Shown here piece by piece: positions 46,015-58,229 of a DNA stretch of 64,000 nucleotides (position 1 is the first letter of the stretch; every line of letters starts with the position of its first letter). The position numbers and the translations under genes are program-made. The DNA comes from Pteria penguin (Eukaryota > Mollusca > Bivalvia > Pterioida > Pteriidae), in NCBI GenBank assembly GCA_035048485.1, contig CM068587.1, positions 28,724,534-28,788,533 on the forward strand. Direction: 5' to 3'. The notes under the pieces were generated by a model. The model searched no databases, was not told where the DNA came from, and saw only the letters and a list, made by a program, of their open reading frames with translations.

Positions 46015-46830
46015 AATTCACGGCGGATGTGGCTAGCCAAACAGGAGACGCTCACTCCTCCCGGGCACCTGGTCTGAATTTCAGAGGTCCGTGAATGTCC
46101 ACTGTGCTACATTGTTGTTAGTGCCATAGTCATGTGACACCAGTTACTTTAGTATTTTACATGAACATCACATTTATACATATAAAAAGTTCCCCGCGGA
46201 GGGCTTAACTTTTTAACCCTTTTTCCAGATGTTATGTGGCTGTGACACTTCCTACACAGTGTTTGTTCACATTCATGTATATAGACAGTGCTGAATTATA
46301 TTGTTTCATCTGTATGTCAGGGCATTCATGGTGGGTGTGGCTAGCCAAACAGGAGACGCTCACTACTCCCAGGCACCTTGTCTCACTTCTGAATTTCAGG
46401 GTTCCGTGAATGTCCACTAGGGTACAGTGTTGTTAGTGCCATAGTCATGTGACACCAGTTACTTTCATATTTTACATGAACGTCACACTTACTCCCTTTG
46501 CAGTGTGGAGCTCGTAAAATAGTTCCCCGCGGAGGGTTTTACTTAAGTGTTATTATAGCCTTTTTCATGATGTTATGTGGCTGTGACACATTCTACGCAG
46601 TATTTGTTCACACTCATATATATATATACAGTGCTTAAATATATTGTTTACTCTGTCAGGGCATTAACGGCGGGTGTGGCTAGCCAAACAGGAGACGCTC
46701 ATTCCTCCCGGGCACCTGGTCTCACCTCTGAATTTCAGGGGTCCGTGAATGTCCACTGTGGTACATTGTTGTTAGTGCCATAGTCATGTGACACCAGTTA
46801 CTTTCGTATTTTACATTACTGTTATTACAT
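46015..46830 (+). repeat. Three tandem copies of a retroelement 3'-end repeat
   Basis: CTAGCCAAACAGGAGACGCT occurs at about 46033, 46341 and 46680 (spacings ~308 and ~339). It is followed each time by CTCCCGGGCACC-type words, GAATTTCAGGG(G)TCCGTGAA, TGTCCACT, ACATTGTTGTTAGTGCCATA and GTGACACCAGTTACTTT. Bivalve RT elements carry a related block downstream of their ORF, and 630-720 shows that association here. Confidence 0.85.
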
Positions 46831-46884
46831 CATAATATTGTTTTCTTATACTTTTATGACCTCTCAATATTTATACCTTGGTCG

Positions 46885-47030
46885 TCCTTGTTCTTTTTAA
46901 GACGAATTATTTACGAATTAGTGTGTCCTTTGATTGTATTTTTATGGTGGGTGGAAAGGTGGACCCATAAACTGGTTAACCACATCAATTGAGGGAGAAT
47001 TAGAATTTTAATTGACCGATATACCGAATG
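46885..47030 (+). repeat. Dispersed repeat related to 23.34 and 30.1 kb
   Basis: GTGTGTCCTTTGATTGTATT, GGTGGGTGGAAAGGTGGACC and AACTGGTTAACCACATCAAT match the family. It lies just downstream of the triple 3'-end repeat, as similar words do at 30.1 kb downstream of an RT remnant. Confidence 0.6.
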
Positions 47031-47034
47031 TTCT

Positions 47035-49425
47035 AGATGTTATATGTATATGTGTAAGCTTGTTCTTTTAATATCTGAATATCCGTATCTTTAATACGAC
47101 TCAGTCAGATGTTTTTGTTCCTTTGCATCGAAAATGAATGTCCCCATTTCGACACTAGACTTAAAATGTTAATAGATGATGAGCCGTCTACAGAGAAAGA
47201 TATCTTTAATACTAGAGCAAATACGAAAAGTGGATATTAAAGACACTAATACGGAATCAATCACGATGGCGAACCAAACGCCAAACCATAGACTACAGTT
47301 TTTCCCTTGTTTCATGCATCACATATAAATTAAAAAGAAAAGTGACATGAGATTTCTCATTCTTAAGTATTTCATCATGTATATGTAAGCTGACAAATAC
47401 TGAATGCTTAAATTCCTCCAATTTTCGTTTTTAATTTGAAACTAGTAAAAGATCTAGAACTATGACTTGAAAAAGAAGGAAGGGAGATCTAAAGGATATA
47501 TTCTACAAGGAGGGAGGGTGACATTGTAGTAGAGGCATAGTTCGGCAAATGTTTGCCTTGTGCTGATATTTTGTTCAATAATGTTTTTAATTAGATGATT
47601 ATACAGTTATTCCACCCGATAAAACAGAAAGTTGGGGGATTCTGTTACTTAGGCGTAATATCTAACTTTCACTTTCTTTACTGTAGATAATACCGGTATT
47701 GTTATAGTTAGAAATTTCATCTTTACACATCCATTTCTGTATACTGACTCTGTAACATGCAAGACATTAGCTTATTTTCATGGTTTTCTGCACATAAGGG
47801 TAGTTTACGATGCTTTAGTTATGACATTTACATGATATATAACACAAAAAAGTGCAGAATTCACATTATAAATCATTCATTTATTGTATTGTTCTTCCCC
47901 TTGAAGCTGTTTTCTTTGGTTTCAATAAGCAAATAGTTCTATAGTACTTTCCCGGCCGATAAATCTACAAATACCTACTTAATATCCCTAGCATTTTTCT
48001 AGGGCATAAACGTACTCATTCCTCTTTCTAAGAATTCAATTTGAATTAATTTTTCTTTCAAATAATATGCAAAAAAAAAACAACAAAAAAACAAAAACAA
48101 AAATAGAAAAAAAAGCTAAACTAAAAAAATATAAAAAGAAATCTAAAATCTCCAATCCTTATATTAAATATGAATGCAAATTACTTTAATGATATTGTAA
48201 AATAAGAAAGTTCCCAAGTAGAAATTAACTGAGTTTGAATTTGAAGGTTTTGATGTACTGCCTACATTTCGCAAAATATATTGAAATGTGGTACTTCAAT
48301 TCAAGATATCTCAATGTATGTGACAAAAATATTGGTTAGAAATCGTGCACAACATTAACCCTTTTAGATCATATACTACAGTCCCTTGCTTTATGTACTA
48401 CACACAGAACCCCCCCCCCCCCCGCCCTTTAAAAACACAAAATTAAACATTGGTGATATTTGTTTTTTTGCAATTTGTCTACCAGTGTTGGGATGCTATT
48501 TATATTGATTTAAACATGTCCACCGGTAGAAAAAAGAGATATAAGAATAATATTAAAGCTTTTTGCTGTATGTCTGGGTGCGTTATGAAGTTATGTTATT
48601 GCATGAGTACACTACTGCAAGACCTGAGAGTGGGGCCATAGGGCCCAAGATATGTATTGATAGATATTTTGAGATTAATGTATTCAATTTTTTCATGAAG
48701 AAAAATAAATGGCAGTTCTTATATAATATAAAACATTTATAAATTTCAGAAAAAATAAACTGTGGGAGTTTTGAAGTGAATTGGTAACTTACAAATGAAA
48801 CAAGAAGAAAAAGTGTAGTCTACGATCAATCTTTCAAATAAGAAATTCAGAAAAATACGGCAGCAAGACCTTTTCTAAAGAAACTTCCAAATGAGGTACC
48901 CTTTCATCCATTTGGTAGTACGGCGACCGATTTTATCAGTATCTATTTGTTTAACATTTAATTAGATATCTGCTTTCTATATTACTATGTTTTGTATTTT
49001 TCAGCACTGAAATATTTAACAGAGATTCTTCAAGAGATGAAATAGAGGATATACACCAAACCCGGCTTGTATTTTAAAATATATTGTAAATTTACAGTTG
49101 CCATTTCACCAATCTGTACTATTAAATGTTTTCAAACCTTATGTGGAAGATTTAGACACAAAACATAGGAACAGGATTCAGTTGCATTTTTAATTTCGAG
49201 ATCGTGAAGATAAAATACGTGTACCTAAAAATGTTCATTATTTCAAGAGAACATATTTAAATCGTGTTCTTGCTTCTGGCTTCTAAAATTGAGTCAGAAG
49301 TTCTTTGTATACATTCAGTTCAGACGGATAAAGAAACGAATGCACTAAAATAGATGCACCATTACTGCTATTGGAGTTCCGGTGACTAAGTCACCTAATA
49401 ATATATAGAGATTGCAAATTAGAAA
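47035..49425. other. Intergenic, no recognised feature
   Basis: AT-rich with an A-rich tract (48068-48130) and a C run (48409-48423). No supported gene. Confidence 0.4.
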
Positions 49426-49429
49426 GTGA

Positions 49430-49560
49430 TCCATATGATGATTCTTTGGCTCACGTTTTCAGCCACATTGGTTTTAACTTCTGCTCTTCAAATGTTTATA
49501 TATTATTAGAATTCCTATCATTCAGCCATGAACATTACTGAAGGGACAAAAGTTGTCGAA
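49430..49560 (+). repeat. Fragment of the 349-bp repeat
   Basis: GATTCTTTGGCTCACGTTTT, CTGCTCTTCAAATGTTTATA, AGAATTCCTATCATTCAGCC and AAAAGTTGTCGAAATTCACA follow monomer order with many changes. Confidence 0.7.
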
Positions 49561-49564
49561 ATTC

Positions 49565-50555
49565 ACAAAATCATATTAATAAAACATGTGTCATATTTAA
49601 AAGACACAATACATTGTAATGTTCTTTATCCGTTTAGAGAGAAAGTGAAAAGATTTTATAAATAAATGTAAGAAAAAATACTTGTATAGTCCCCAAAAGT
49701 AGAACCAGAGGGAGCTATTGGTTTCTACTATGGCCGTCTATTTGTTCGCCTATCTGGTGTGGGCATTCCAAAGATTTATTTGTAATTCTTTGTAATTCGT
49801 ACAGATATTGATCAGGAACACTGTTCACTACAATCAGTAACGAAACAGCAGCACACATGTATTGCTTAATTATACTCAGAATATTTGTGAATAAAAGTTA
49901 TTATGCGGGACATTGGTGTGAAAAAAAATATTTCATTTAATGTTTTAAACGTAGAGACTTTCTGAATGCAGACTAAAGCATCCATAACATAATTGTAATA
50001 AAAAAATACAGGCCACTCAGATCATACATATTCTTGTTTTAATTGCAGAAAAAGTAAGAAATTATTCATGAACTTTGATGAAAATTATTCTGTGGAACTT
50101 ATATAGTGCCTAGTTTGCATTAAACCTTGACAAGTTTTGTTGAGTTGATTTCATAGTAAATTTGTCCATGCAATTATTTTATAATATTATCACAATTTAA
50201 TAATACATATTCTTCTGATATTTCGGAAATTCTTTTAGTTTTCAATTTGACATTTTTAATTACAATATATATATATATAAATCTGACCATATGATTTATA
50301 TGGGAGCTATAGCAATGAAGAGAGAAAGAGAATATGACACGACATGTAAGGAACGGTTCTGTGGAATGACCACGTCAATATACCAAAGAATGAACAGTAT
50401 CAAATTGTGTATGTACAAAACGAGGAATAATGAGCAAACATGAATCGCTCTGGAGACACTGGTACAATTTAAAGAACTCATACATCTTTATCTTTCTACT
50501 ATCTTGAAAACTTTTCATTAAATTGTGAATCTCATATTTTTAAAAATAAGTCTTT
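49565..50555. other. Intergenic, no recognised feature
   Basis: Nothing supported. Confidence 0.35.
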
Positions 50556-50561
50556 AACATA

Positions 50562-50740
50562 TGTAGTTGGTTGGTTGGTTGATTGGTGTTTACGTCGCTT
50601 TCAACAATTTTTCAGATATATCGCGACAAGGAAGCAGGAGTTTACCAACCTCTTAAAGATAGTGGCGCAACCCGAGAATCGAAGCCGGATCGTTGGTGTC
50701 GCAAGCCAACTACTTAGCCACTACATCAAGCCCCTCTATA
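50562..50740 (-). repeat. tRNA-derived SINE, family B, copy 1
   Basis: The minus-strand head reads GGGGCTTGATGTAGTGGCTA, GTTGGCTTGCGACACC, then the decayed B box GGCTTCGATTCTCGGG. The body follows (GCCACTATCTTTAAGAGGTT, GTCGCGATATATCTGAAAAA, AAAGCGACGTAAACACCAAT) with a (CAAC)n tail at 50569-50582. It differs from family A in head and body. Confidence 0.8.
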
Positions 50741-50744
50741 ATAT

Positions 50745-51150
50745 ATGTACAACCACTGTAATTGCCCGAGATAAAGCTTTCAAGACATGTGTAGTTTATC
50801 TTTATATGAATAACATTGATCGGTGACGCCATAACACCCCATATTTTATCCCCTTTTTTCAGCACAAAAAGCTATGCTTTAAAGACTTTTGATTGTTGTG
50901 CTTATGACGTCATAATGAAATGTTCGACCTTTCTAAACCTTGTGTGACCTCATCAAAGTCGTATTTTTCGCTTAAGTGCTTGACATTCGACAAAAGTACA
51001 TGTCCTTCTAGATACGCGTTACGTTGTCATTGGACATCTGCTGTTTCAATGTATAACTTCACGCCAAAAAGACTTGCTAATGCTGTTGATACATAGGGAA
51101 TGGAAGTTTCCAGTATGATATGTTTACGTTAAAAGCGGATATATATTTAT
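50745..51150. other. Intergenic, no recognised feature
   Basis: Nothing supported. Confidence 0.35.
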
Positions 51151-51155
51151 ATATA

Positions 51156-51286
51156 AAATAAGTGTCTTATTTTGTGTTTTCATGCAGGAATGAATTACAA
51201 TGTCTGATGCATTTATTGATGCATAATAATTACATCAGCCATTGTAATTCATTCCTGCGTGAAAACACAAAATTAGACACTTATTC
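51156..51286. mobile_element. Foldback element with ~47-bp near-perfect arms
   Basis: AATAAGTGTCTTATTTTGTG...GCAGGAATGAATTACAATG (51156-51202) pairs with CATTGTAATTCATTCCTGCG...AATTAGACACTTATT (51240-51286). The loop contains TGATGCAT twice. Confidence 0.85.
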
Positions 51287-51289
51287 TAT

Positions 51290-52190
51290 GAAATAAGAAG
51301 ACTTGACTTGAAGTATGTGATCTATAGTAAATATTATACAGAAATTCCTTTTCGTTTCTGTTAAAAAACTTCCTTGTGTTGTTGCAAGACTGTCCAATGG
51401 TCTGTATGTAAATCATTCTTTCACTTGAAATAAACATTGTTTACAAGCATCGCATTAAATGCAATAAATACACTGACACTGTGTCACGCGCATTTATCAT
51501 ATCAGTCACTTCTTTGGTCTCTGTCACTCAGTAATCATGAAATGACAATATCGCCATGCAAAGTAACCCATATGCCTTCAAATATGTAAATTAACATAAT
51601 GTTAAATGTTAAATGACAGGCCAGTTTCTCTAATGAAATATTATTAATATATACATTACACCTACTCATATGTTTCTACTCTTTTGAAAATAAATGACAG
51701 GACGAAACTTCTATAGGGACATGTTCTAATCATCATTGATCATCTGAGATATATTCAATAAATAGTATATAGTTTCATTTCACTTGATAAAAAAGTATGA
51801 TGCATCCAGAGGGAAGGTCAGAGGTCTGGACCAACTCTGAGATTCGACAAAAATGTTTTGCTTGTTTGTTATTTGTTGTAAAATAAAGACTTTTACACTT
51901 GAAAACATTGTTAGACAGCATCGCAAATTTGAAATGAACTTGCTATAGATTGAATATCTAGATCGGCGCCTAAGTATCATTTAACAAAATAAATAAAATG
52001 AAATAAATAACTAAAGCCTCTTTCCATGTGCGATGAATGTTTGCACACCGTACATTTAAAACTATTAGCATCAATGTCACCACATCAAAAATGCATTGTG
52101 GAGATATACTTGTCATTCTTACGCCTTTATGTAGTGAAATTCAAAACTTTTCAAACAATAAGTTTACAAAAATAAAGACGGTTTCGGAAT
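51290..52190. other. Intergenic, no recognised feature
   Basis: Nothing supported. Confidence 0.35.
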
Positions 52191-52199
52191 ATAGCATAC

Positions 52200-52600
52200 T
52201 AAATATAGAACATATATGCCTTTTAATTTTGTGTACCAGATGTGCATTTCGGCAATTTATGTCTCTTCAGTGATGCTAGTGAGCGAATGGTTGGAATTCT
52301 CATATTATATAGATATTTGAAGAGCAGTATTAAAATCAAAATGACCGAAAAAGTGAACCAAAGAATCTATATAAGGACAGAGCTATGCATGAGGGAGATA
52401 CTCCTTAGTTTTAGAAAGATTTACTTGACTTCATGACGGAAAATTTTAAGTATGTATTTCATGTCAGTACAAAAGCACTGAAAGCTAGAGTTATGATGCC
52501 CTCGGGAACTATCAGTCCACCAGCGGCGACACTGGCCTAGTGGTTATAATAAATATAGAACATATATACCTTTTAATTTTGTGCACCAGATGCGCATTTA
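52200..52600 (-). repeat. 349-bp repeat, one full antisense unit plus part of the next
   Basis: On the minus strand it runs ATGCGCATCTGGTGCAC...CACTAGGCCAGTGTCGCCGC, CCCGAGGGCATCATAACTCT, then AGTATCTCCCTCATGCATAG and GAGCATCACTGAAGAGACAT-like words to TCTATATTT. AAATATAGAACATATAT appears at both 52200 and 52552, so the copy retains the period. Confidence 0.85.
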
Positions 52601-52769
52601 TTATTAAATTGATAAATATTAAACACTTGATAATATTTTTATATAATTGAATGTTCACTAACTCAGAAGGTGACGTTTTACTCTAAGACTTCCCATACAA
52701 GTCCGTATATTATGTGATTATAGCAAATGATGAGTTGTTTAAAATGGCTATACTGAATATTTTTCTATT

Positions 52770-52965
52770 TAACACACCAATTCAATGAAGTTTGTTACTT
52801 TAATTGACCGTCCTAAGTCGGTATCGTAACCGCAGCACAATCGAATATTTTTGTAATGTCGTTTTGGGGCATACTTTACGATTATCATATTTTGTGTGCA
52901 TGTCCGTGGTGATTTGTGTCATGCAGCTTTGTCAGATGTCTTCTGTTTTCTCTTTGAAATATTTT
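52770..52965 (+). repeat. Dispersed repeat sharing a 34-bp identity with 23.46 kb
   Basis: See 23340-23640. TTGACCGTCCTAAGTCGG... is identical for 34 bases, then TCGAATATTTTTGTAATGTC, TTTTGTGTGCA and CAGATGTCTTCTGTTTTCTC. Confidence 0.75.
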
Positions 52966-52969
52966 CCAA

Positions 52970-54560
52970 AAAGGAATAACACAGAAAAAAAAATAATTGT
53001 TTAACATCTTTGATAAAATGCTACAATATACAATCTGAATTGTAAGACTAAAGTGAAATTTCGTCAATCCAGAAATGAGTACACAGAATTGAAGAAGGGA
53101 AAACAAAATTTTGTGATATTGGTAGATGTACTACCACATAGTTTTTACAACTTGTTGGAAAATATACTTTGGGATTGTCTGACCATGGCCCCATCTTTTA
53201 ATAATACATACATTAAGCATACATTTCTTTTTGTGGGTAGGTTCAAACTCATGACAGCATTTACAAAGATTCAATATTTACCCATAATGACGTCAGCGAT
53301 GCAACAATCACCTAAAGAGTGTAATATTTTCTCCTAACGGATATCCTCCAAGTCTCTAATGACTGTCATTTTCTATCAGTTGCTACAACTTCAATTCGAA
53401 TACACATAGTTTTATTCCACTAGTTCCTGAGACAACATGCAATACAACAATCCATTATCCATTAGAGACAGGGCATTTAGTGCTAACCTTGATTGCTATG
53501 ACGTCATGATAATCGGAGAAATCGAACATTGGATTATCACGTCACAATACGTCAATGTCATGTTAAAAACACCAAATGAATTGCTGTATTTCTAAATTAT
53601 CGTCTCGTTCTCTTTGTCAAATAAATCAATATTATACCCTGATAATACCTTAACCTCATTAGTAAATCTACGTAAAACTGCAGTTGCTTGCACCAGCGCC
53701 TTGGTTTGTAAGGCAGTAAAATCAAAATCCCATATTATGGTTGATTTTAGAATGACTACCTCTCCTCCTTTCCCCAAAACAAAATTACTGTTTGTAGTAG
53801 CTTCACTGCACAGATCAAATAATGCAATCAAAAAGTGTTGCCATCATGAAGATGATTGTTCAAGGATATAGTCCTTGCATAGTAGCGTTGTTATGGGAAT
53901 TCAGTTCTATTACTTTATTCTTATAATAGTTTTATTCTCTAATATGAGATATAAAAATAATATTGTAACATACGTTTACTCTTTTCTGTTCATTTTAATC
54001 TTACAAGTACTAAATGATCCCCAAATAAAGACAACAAATATGAATTTACCCTCATCTTATTTATAAGATAAAGAATTCGACATGCACCAATGTGATGTAC
54101 GCCTATCCTTTCTCTTACTTCGTGGTCCACTTCCTGACTTGCTCATATAAATTGAGTTTGACATAAAACAAGAATCAAACAAACGAAAATCGTAGAATTT
54201 CCGTACCATTCAAATCGATAATCTTTTCCTTTTCTAGATAGATCAAGCCATTACAAACTTCAATGTCTGTTGATATTCTCATCTCCACTTTTATCCACTC
54301 CATTTAATCTAATTTGAACAATACATATTTTGACGTTGCCCGACCTTTCTATTCTGACAGCATTAAGTTCAACAAAGTGGTATTCATTATAATCGATAAA
54401 AATGTCTGTAACAATTATATATATATACAGCTCACTCAAAACTCCAAATAAAACAGATTGATTTGAAATTTGAATGTATAGATTTCTTCTTTTTCAGTTG
54501 ATAACATTTAGCTTTTCCCCTTTCATTTTGGTTTTTTTTTTCTGATGAAGGAGTAAGGTA
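52970..54560. other. Intergenic, no recognised feature
   Basis: The overlapping frames at 53053-53337 (+), 53592-53831 (-) and 53614-53871 (+) have no recognised motif and no gene signals. Confidence 0.35.
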
Positions 54561-54579
54561 AAATATGTACGAAGGTCAA

Positions 54580-54765
54580 GAGGGTTGGTTGGTTGGTTGG
54601 TTGATTGATGTTTTACGTCGCTTTCAACAATATTTCAATTATATCGCGACATGGAAGCAGGAGGTTACCAACCTCTTAATCATAGTGGCGCTACCCGGGA
54701 ATCGAACCCAGATCGTCGGCGCTGCAAGCCAAGCGCTTAACCACTACACCAAGCCTGCCCCAGGT
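54580..54765 (-). repeat. tRNA-derived SINE, family B, copy 2 (intact head)
   Basis: The minus-strand head has A box TTGGTGTAGTGGTTAAGC and B box GGGTTCGATTCCCGGG. The body GCCACTATGATTAAGAGGTT, CTCCTGCTTCCATGTCGCGA and AAAGCGACGTAAAACATCAA follows, with the tail (CAAC)n at 54584-54602. It is the better preserved of the two family B copies. Confidence 0.88.
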
Positions 54766-54913
54766 CAAAAGGGAGATAAATTACAAGTTAAAACCCTTTT
54801 ATCAAAATTTATTGAAAAATAGCTTAGTTATAACGCTTAATGCAAGTCTATATTAATTGTTCATAATTATGTACATAATTTTAACATCCAGACCCACTTC
54901 ATCACGTTTTACT

Positions 54914-55021
54914 ATGATGATGATGATGAGTCATCATAATTACCATCATCATCATCATTATCAATAATAATAATACTAATGATAATGTTATTATCATCAT
55001 CATAATCATCATTGTCATCAT

Positions 55022-55052
<31 letters not shown>
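54914..55052. repeat. (ATG/ATC)n microsatellite
   Basis: Blocks of ATG and ATC/ATA trinucleotides; the polyaspartate antisense frame is its translation. Confidence 0.95.
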
Positions 55053-55054
55053 TT

Positions 55055-55345
55055 TATAAAGTTTAAAAAAATTAAAACAAATCAGGATTATATCTCTAAT
55101 AAGTAAAGTTGTCAAGCAGTCAATCAGAGCGTATTTAAAGTTGGTGTATATTTGAACAGATTGTCTCATCTGCATTAGATTGCACGTGTAAGCTTATTTC
55201 CGTCTATGTGATTTATAGCTTTTATCTGGTTAGGTGAGAAACGACCTAATCATGACATATCAGTAAAAGTCTGGCCACACTTATTAAATTAAAACATAAT
55301 GATTTTTACTTAAATGAATACATGAATATTAATTAGAAATTGGGG
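55055..55345 (+). other. Upstream region of shematrin-like gene 2
   Basis: About 290 bases lie between a trinucleotide repeat and the TATA box. AT-rich words near the promoter (AATGAATACATGAATATTAA) are noted, but no factor-binding site can be assigned by eye. Confidence 0.3.
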
Positions 55346-55352
55346 TATAAAT
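55346..55352 (+). promoter_or_regulatory. TATA box of shematrin-like gene 2
   Basis: TATAAAT in GGGGTATAAATG lies about 29-35 nt before initiator-like TTCACAC (A at 55375) and CTCAGTCC (A at 55381). A strong donor, GAA|GTAAGTAT, follows at 55403. Confidence 0.7.
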
Positions 55353-55375
55353 GAAAAGCCTGAACCCATTCTTCA

Positions 55376-55402
55376 CACTCAGTCCACGACAACACACGAG
55401 AA
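55376..55402 (+). other. Predicted non-coding exon 1 of shematrin-like gene 2
   Basis: A short leader ends at the GTAAGTAT donor. The intron 55403-56876 (1474 nt) ends in TTGTTTCAG, two bases before the ATG. It is nearly four times longer than the matching intron of gene 1 because it carries two retroelement 3'-end repeats. Confidence 0.6.
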
Positions 55403-55859
55403 GTAAGTATTCTCTATTATTTTATTATTTTATCTTTCCATAATTTATAAGCCTGTGGTAACGGTATTGGTTGGTTAAGTTTGATTTCATGTATGTATTT
55501 TTAACTAAGCTTGTTGTCCATAAAAACATACATAACCAATAGGTGTTATAAATATATTGCAACTACTATTCTCACACACTGCCATACAGATTATTCAACA
55601 TTTTCATCCATGCATCAAGGATACTTTTTTATATTAATTTCCGTTTTCTGGTAATAATGCTCCTTCTCATTCTCTTTGTAAATTATATCCGCCAGAACAG
55701 AGTCAGCAGAACTGTCTATTGGAGTATCTATTCCCAATTGTTAGTATCTCAAATTTAGTGAAATATTCTATGTTAAATAAATTAAATTATGATTTCACAG
55801 AATATTTAACAACTTAGATAAAAAATGAGAATTAGATAAATGTTTTAACTTTCCAACTG

Positions 55860-56490
55860 TGAAATACTATATCGTGTTTCTTAGTGTTATTACCTTGTGT
55901 TATTGTGACACTTTCTACACTGTTGGTTCTCATTCTCTCATATATACAGTGCTGAGTTACATTTGTTTCATCTGTATCTAAGGGCATTCATGGCGGGTGT
56001 GACTAGCCATTCAGGAGGCGCCTACTCCTCCCGGGCACCTGCTCTCACCTCTGAATTACAAGGATCCGAGAATGTCCCCAGCGGTACATTGTTGTTAGTA
56101 CCATAGTCACTTGACACCATCTACTGTCGTACTTTACATTAATGTCACACTTATTCCCTTTGCAGTATGACGCTCGTTGAAAAGTTCCATGAGGCGGGTT
56201 TTACTAAAGTGTTTGCTATTATACTTTCTTCCTGATGTCATGTGGCTATGACACTTTCTACACAGTGTTAATTTACAATCATTTATATATACAGTGCTGG
56301 GTTACATTTATTTCTTCTGTATATAAGGACATTTATGGCAGATGGGTTAGCCACTTAGGAGACGCTTACTCCTCCCGTGAACCTGGTCTCTCCTTTAAAT
56401 TTTAGAGGTCCGTGAATGTCCGCTGTAGAACATTGCTTTTAGTGTCATGGTCATTTCACAGCAGTTACTTTCGTATTTTCCATTAGTCAT
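55860..56490 (+). repeat. Two retroelement 3'-end repeats in intron 1 of gene 2
   Basis: GGCGGGTGTGACTAGCCATT...CTCCTCCCGGGCACCTG...TCACCTCTGAATTACAAGGA at about 55990-56130 and GATGGGTTAGCCACTTAGGA...CTTACTCCTCCC...GAGGTCCGTGAATGTCC at about 56337-56480 lie about 345 bp apart in sense orientation. Each is preceded by GTGACACTTTCTACAC- and CATATATACAGTGCTG-type words, as at 46.2-46.7 kb. Confidence 0.8.
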
Positions 56491-56878
56491 AAATTTTAGG
56501 TATGAAATGTTTTAAAAACTTTACACACATATATAATTTAAAGTAGTATATATATAAAGTAGTAACCAAAAGTAAAGAAAATGTACATAGCTAGTGTATA
56601 ATGCCATGAATGAATTACTGAATTACATTTCGAAGAGAGAAAACGCAAAGCCTGAACCGGGCTTTGGTCAGTTTCTTTTTAGTATACTTTTTAAAACAGT
56701 CGTTATAAAGATAACATTGATTTCAGACACTAGAAATACTTTTAATACTATGACAACATGGAAAATTTAATTTACTTCCTTTAATTTGTGAACCTTACAT
56801 TTTCTATCGACCTTAATCAGTTTAATCAGTACACAAATCAAACTGTAGTAATACTGTTATTTTCTCATTGTTTCAGAT

Positions 56879-58147
56879 ATGCTCCGATTCATATGCGCAG
56901 CTTTGCTAATAGTCTCTGCTTTAGCAGATGGCGACTATGATTATGGACACAATGGTGGTGGTGTCTTTGGATCTGGAAGTGTCGGTATCAGTGGTGGTAG
57001 CGGAGGCGGTGGAGGTATCAGCCTTGGGGGAGGAATTGGAGGGGTCAGTCTCGGAGGAGGAATTGGAGGAATCAGCCTCGGAGGAGGAATTGGAGGTATC
57101 AGCCTCGGAGGAGGAATCGGAGGAATAGGTGTTGGTGGAGGTAGTGGTGGTATAAGCCTCGGAGGTGTTGGTGGAGGCGTTGGTGATGTTGCAACTTTCC
57201 GTGGAAATACCATTGGAAATACCGCTTTCGGAACTATCAACTCAAATCTACAAGGTGTAATTGGATACGGAAGCAGTGGACTCTTAGGATATGGAGGTTA
57301 TGGTTTAGGAGGATATGGTTTAGGAGGATATGGTTTAGGAGGATATGGTTTAGGAGGATATGGTTTGGGAGGATATGGTTTAGGAGGATATGGTTTGGGA
57401 GGATATGGAGGTTATGGATTGGGAGGATATGGAGGTTACGGATTGGGAGGATATGGAGGATACGGATTAGGTGGAGGATATGGTGGACTTGATATCGCAA
57501 CTTTCAATGGAAACACTATTGGAAATAGCGCTTTCGGAACAATTAACTCCAATCTCCAAGGCACTATTGGTTACAGAAGCAATGGTCTTGTCGGATATGG
57601 AGGATACGGATTAGGCGGATTAGGATATGGAGGATACGGATTAGGTGGATTAGGATTTGGAGGATACGGATCAGGATATGGATTAGGCGGATTAGGTTAT
57701 GGAGGATACGGATTAGGCTATGGAGGGTATGGATTAGGAGGATACGGTGGTTTAGATATTGCTACCTTCAACGGAAACACAATCGGAAATTCTGCATTCG
57801 GTACCATTAATTCCAATATCCAAGGAACCATCCCATACGGATCATACGGGCTTACTGGCGGTTTGGGGTCTTACTATACAACTCCCGTAGTCGGAGCACC
57901 AATCCAAGGTCCCGTTGTTGGATCAACAGTCCCCATTGTCAGCGGACCATCTGTAGTAGGAGCAGGACCTACTGCCGTAATTGCTGGTCCAGCAGTCAAC
58001 ATTCAAAAATTTAAAAAGGTAAATTATAATTTAAACACCTTTATCCTTGTTCAGTGTTATAGAATAATCCAAAGAATTTTGAAATACAATTTCAGATTGA
58101 AAGAAATATTTTAATTGTGTATTTTCTCTTTGCAGAAGGTGTACTAA
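56879..58147 (+). CDS. Shematrin-like Gly/Leu/Tyr-rich shell matrix protein, gene 2 (2 coding exons)
   Basis: The predicted mRNA joins 56879-58018 and 58136-58147, giving 383 residues. The ATG is two bases after the acceptor CAG at 56876. Residues 1-16 (MLRFICAALLIVSALA) are a signal peptide with ALA at the cleavage site. About 25-100 is GGISLGGGIGG repeats. The motif DVATFRGNTIGNTAFGTI starts at 103 and recurs as DIATFNGNTIGNSAFGTI at 205 and 293, each followed by NSN(L/I)QG. Between them are GYGLG units encoded by a 15-bp minisatellite and GGLGYGGYGLGG repeats. About 330-376 is a Val/Pro/Gly segment (VVGAPIQGPVVGSTVPIVSG) without the repeat pattern. A phase-0 intron (58019-58135, GTAAAT...TCTTTGCAG) splits FKK from AAG GTG TAC TAA, so the protein ends KFKKKVY. 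Role and location are inferred as for gene 1: mantle-secreted framework protein of shell. The shared motif, layout and C-terminus show that the two are paralogues; the GISLGG and VP-rich parts are specific to this one. Naming a shematrin number would need a database comparison. Confidence 0.87.
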
Positions 58148-58220
58148 ATGGAGGAACCGGTTGTTCGCATTTGAGTATTGTCCCGAAATATCATTCTGTT
58201 TATGTTTATAACTTTTATTT

Positions 58221-58226
58221 ATTAAA
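58221..58226 (+). terminator. Poly(A) signal ATTAAA of gene 2
   Basis: ATTAAA lies 74 nt after the TAA at 58145-58147, in the same position as in gene 1. A T/GT-rich stretch follows. Confidence 0.65.
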
Positions 58227-58229
58227 TTG

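Noticed and set aside
54912..55175. Poly-Asp antisense ORF
   Set aside because: Translation of an ATC/ATG trinucleotide repeat.
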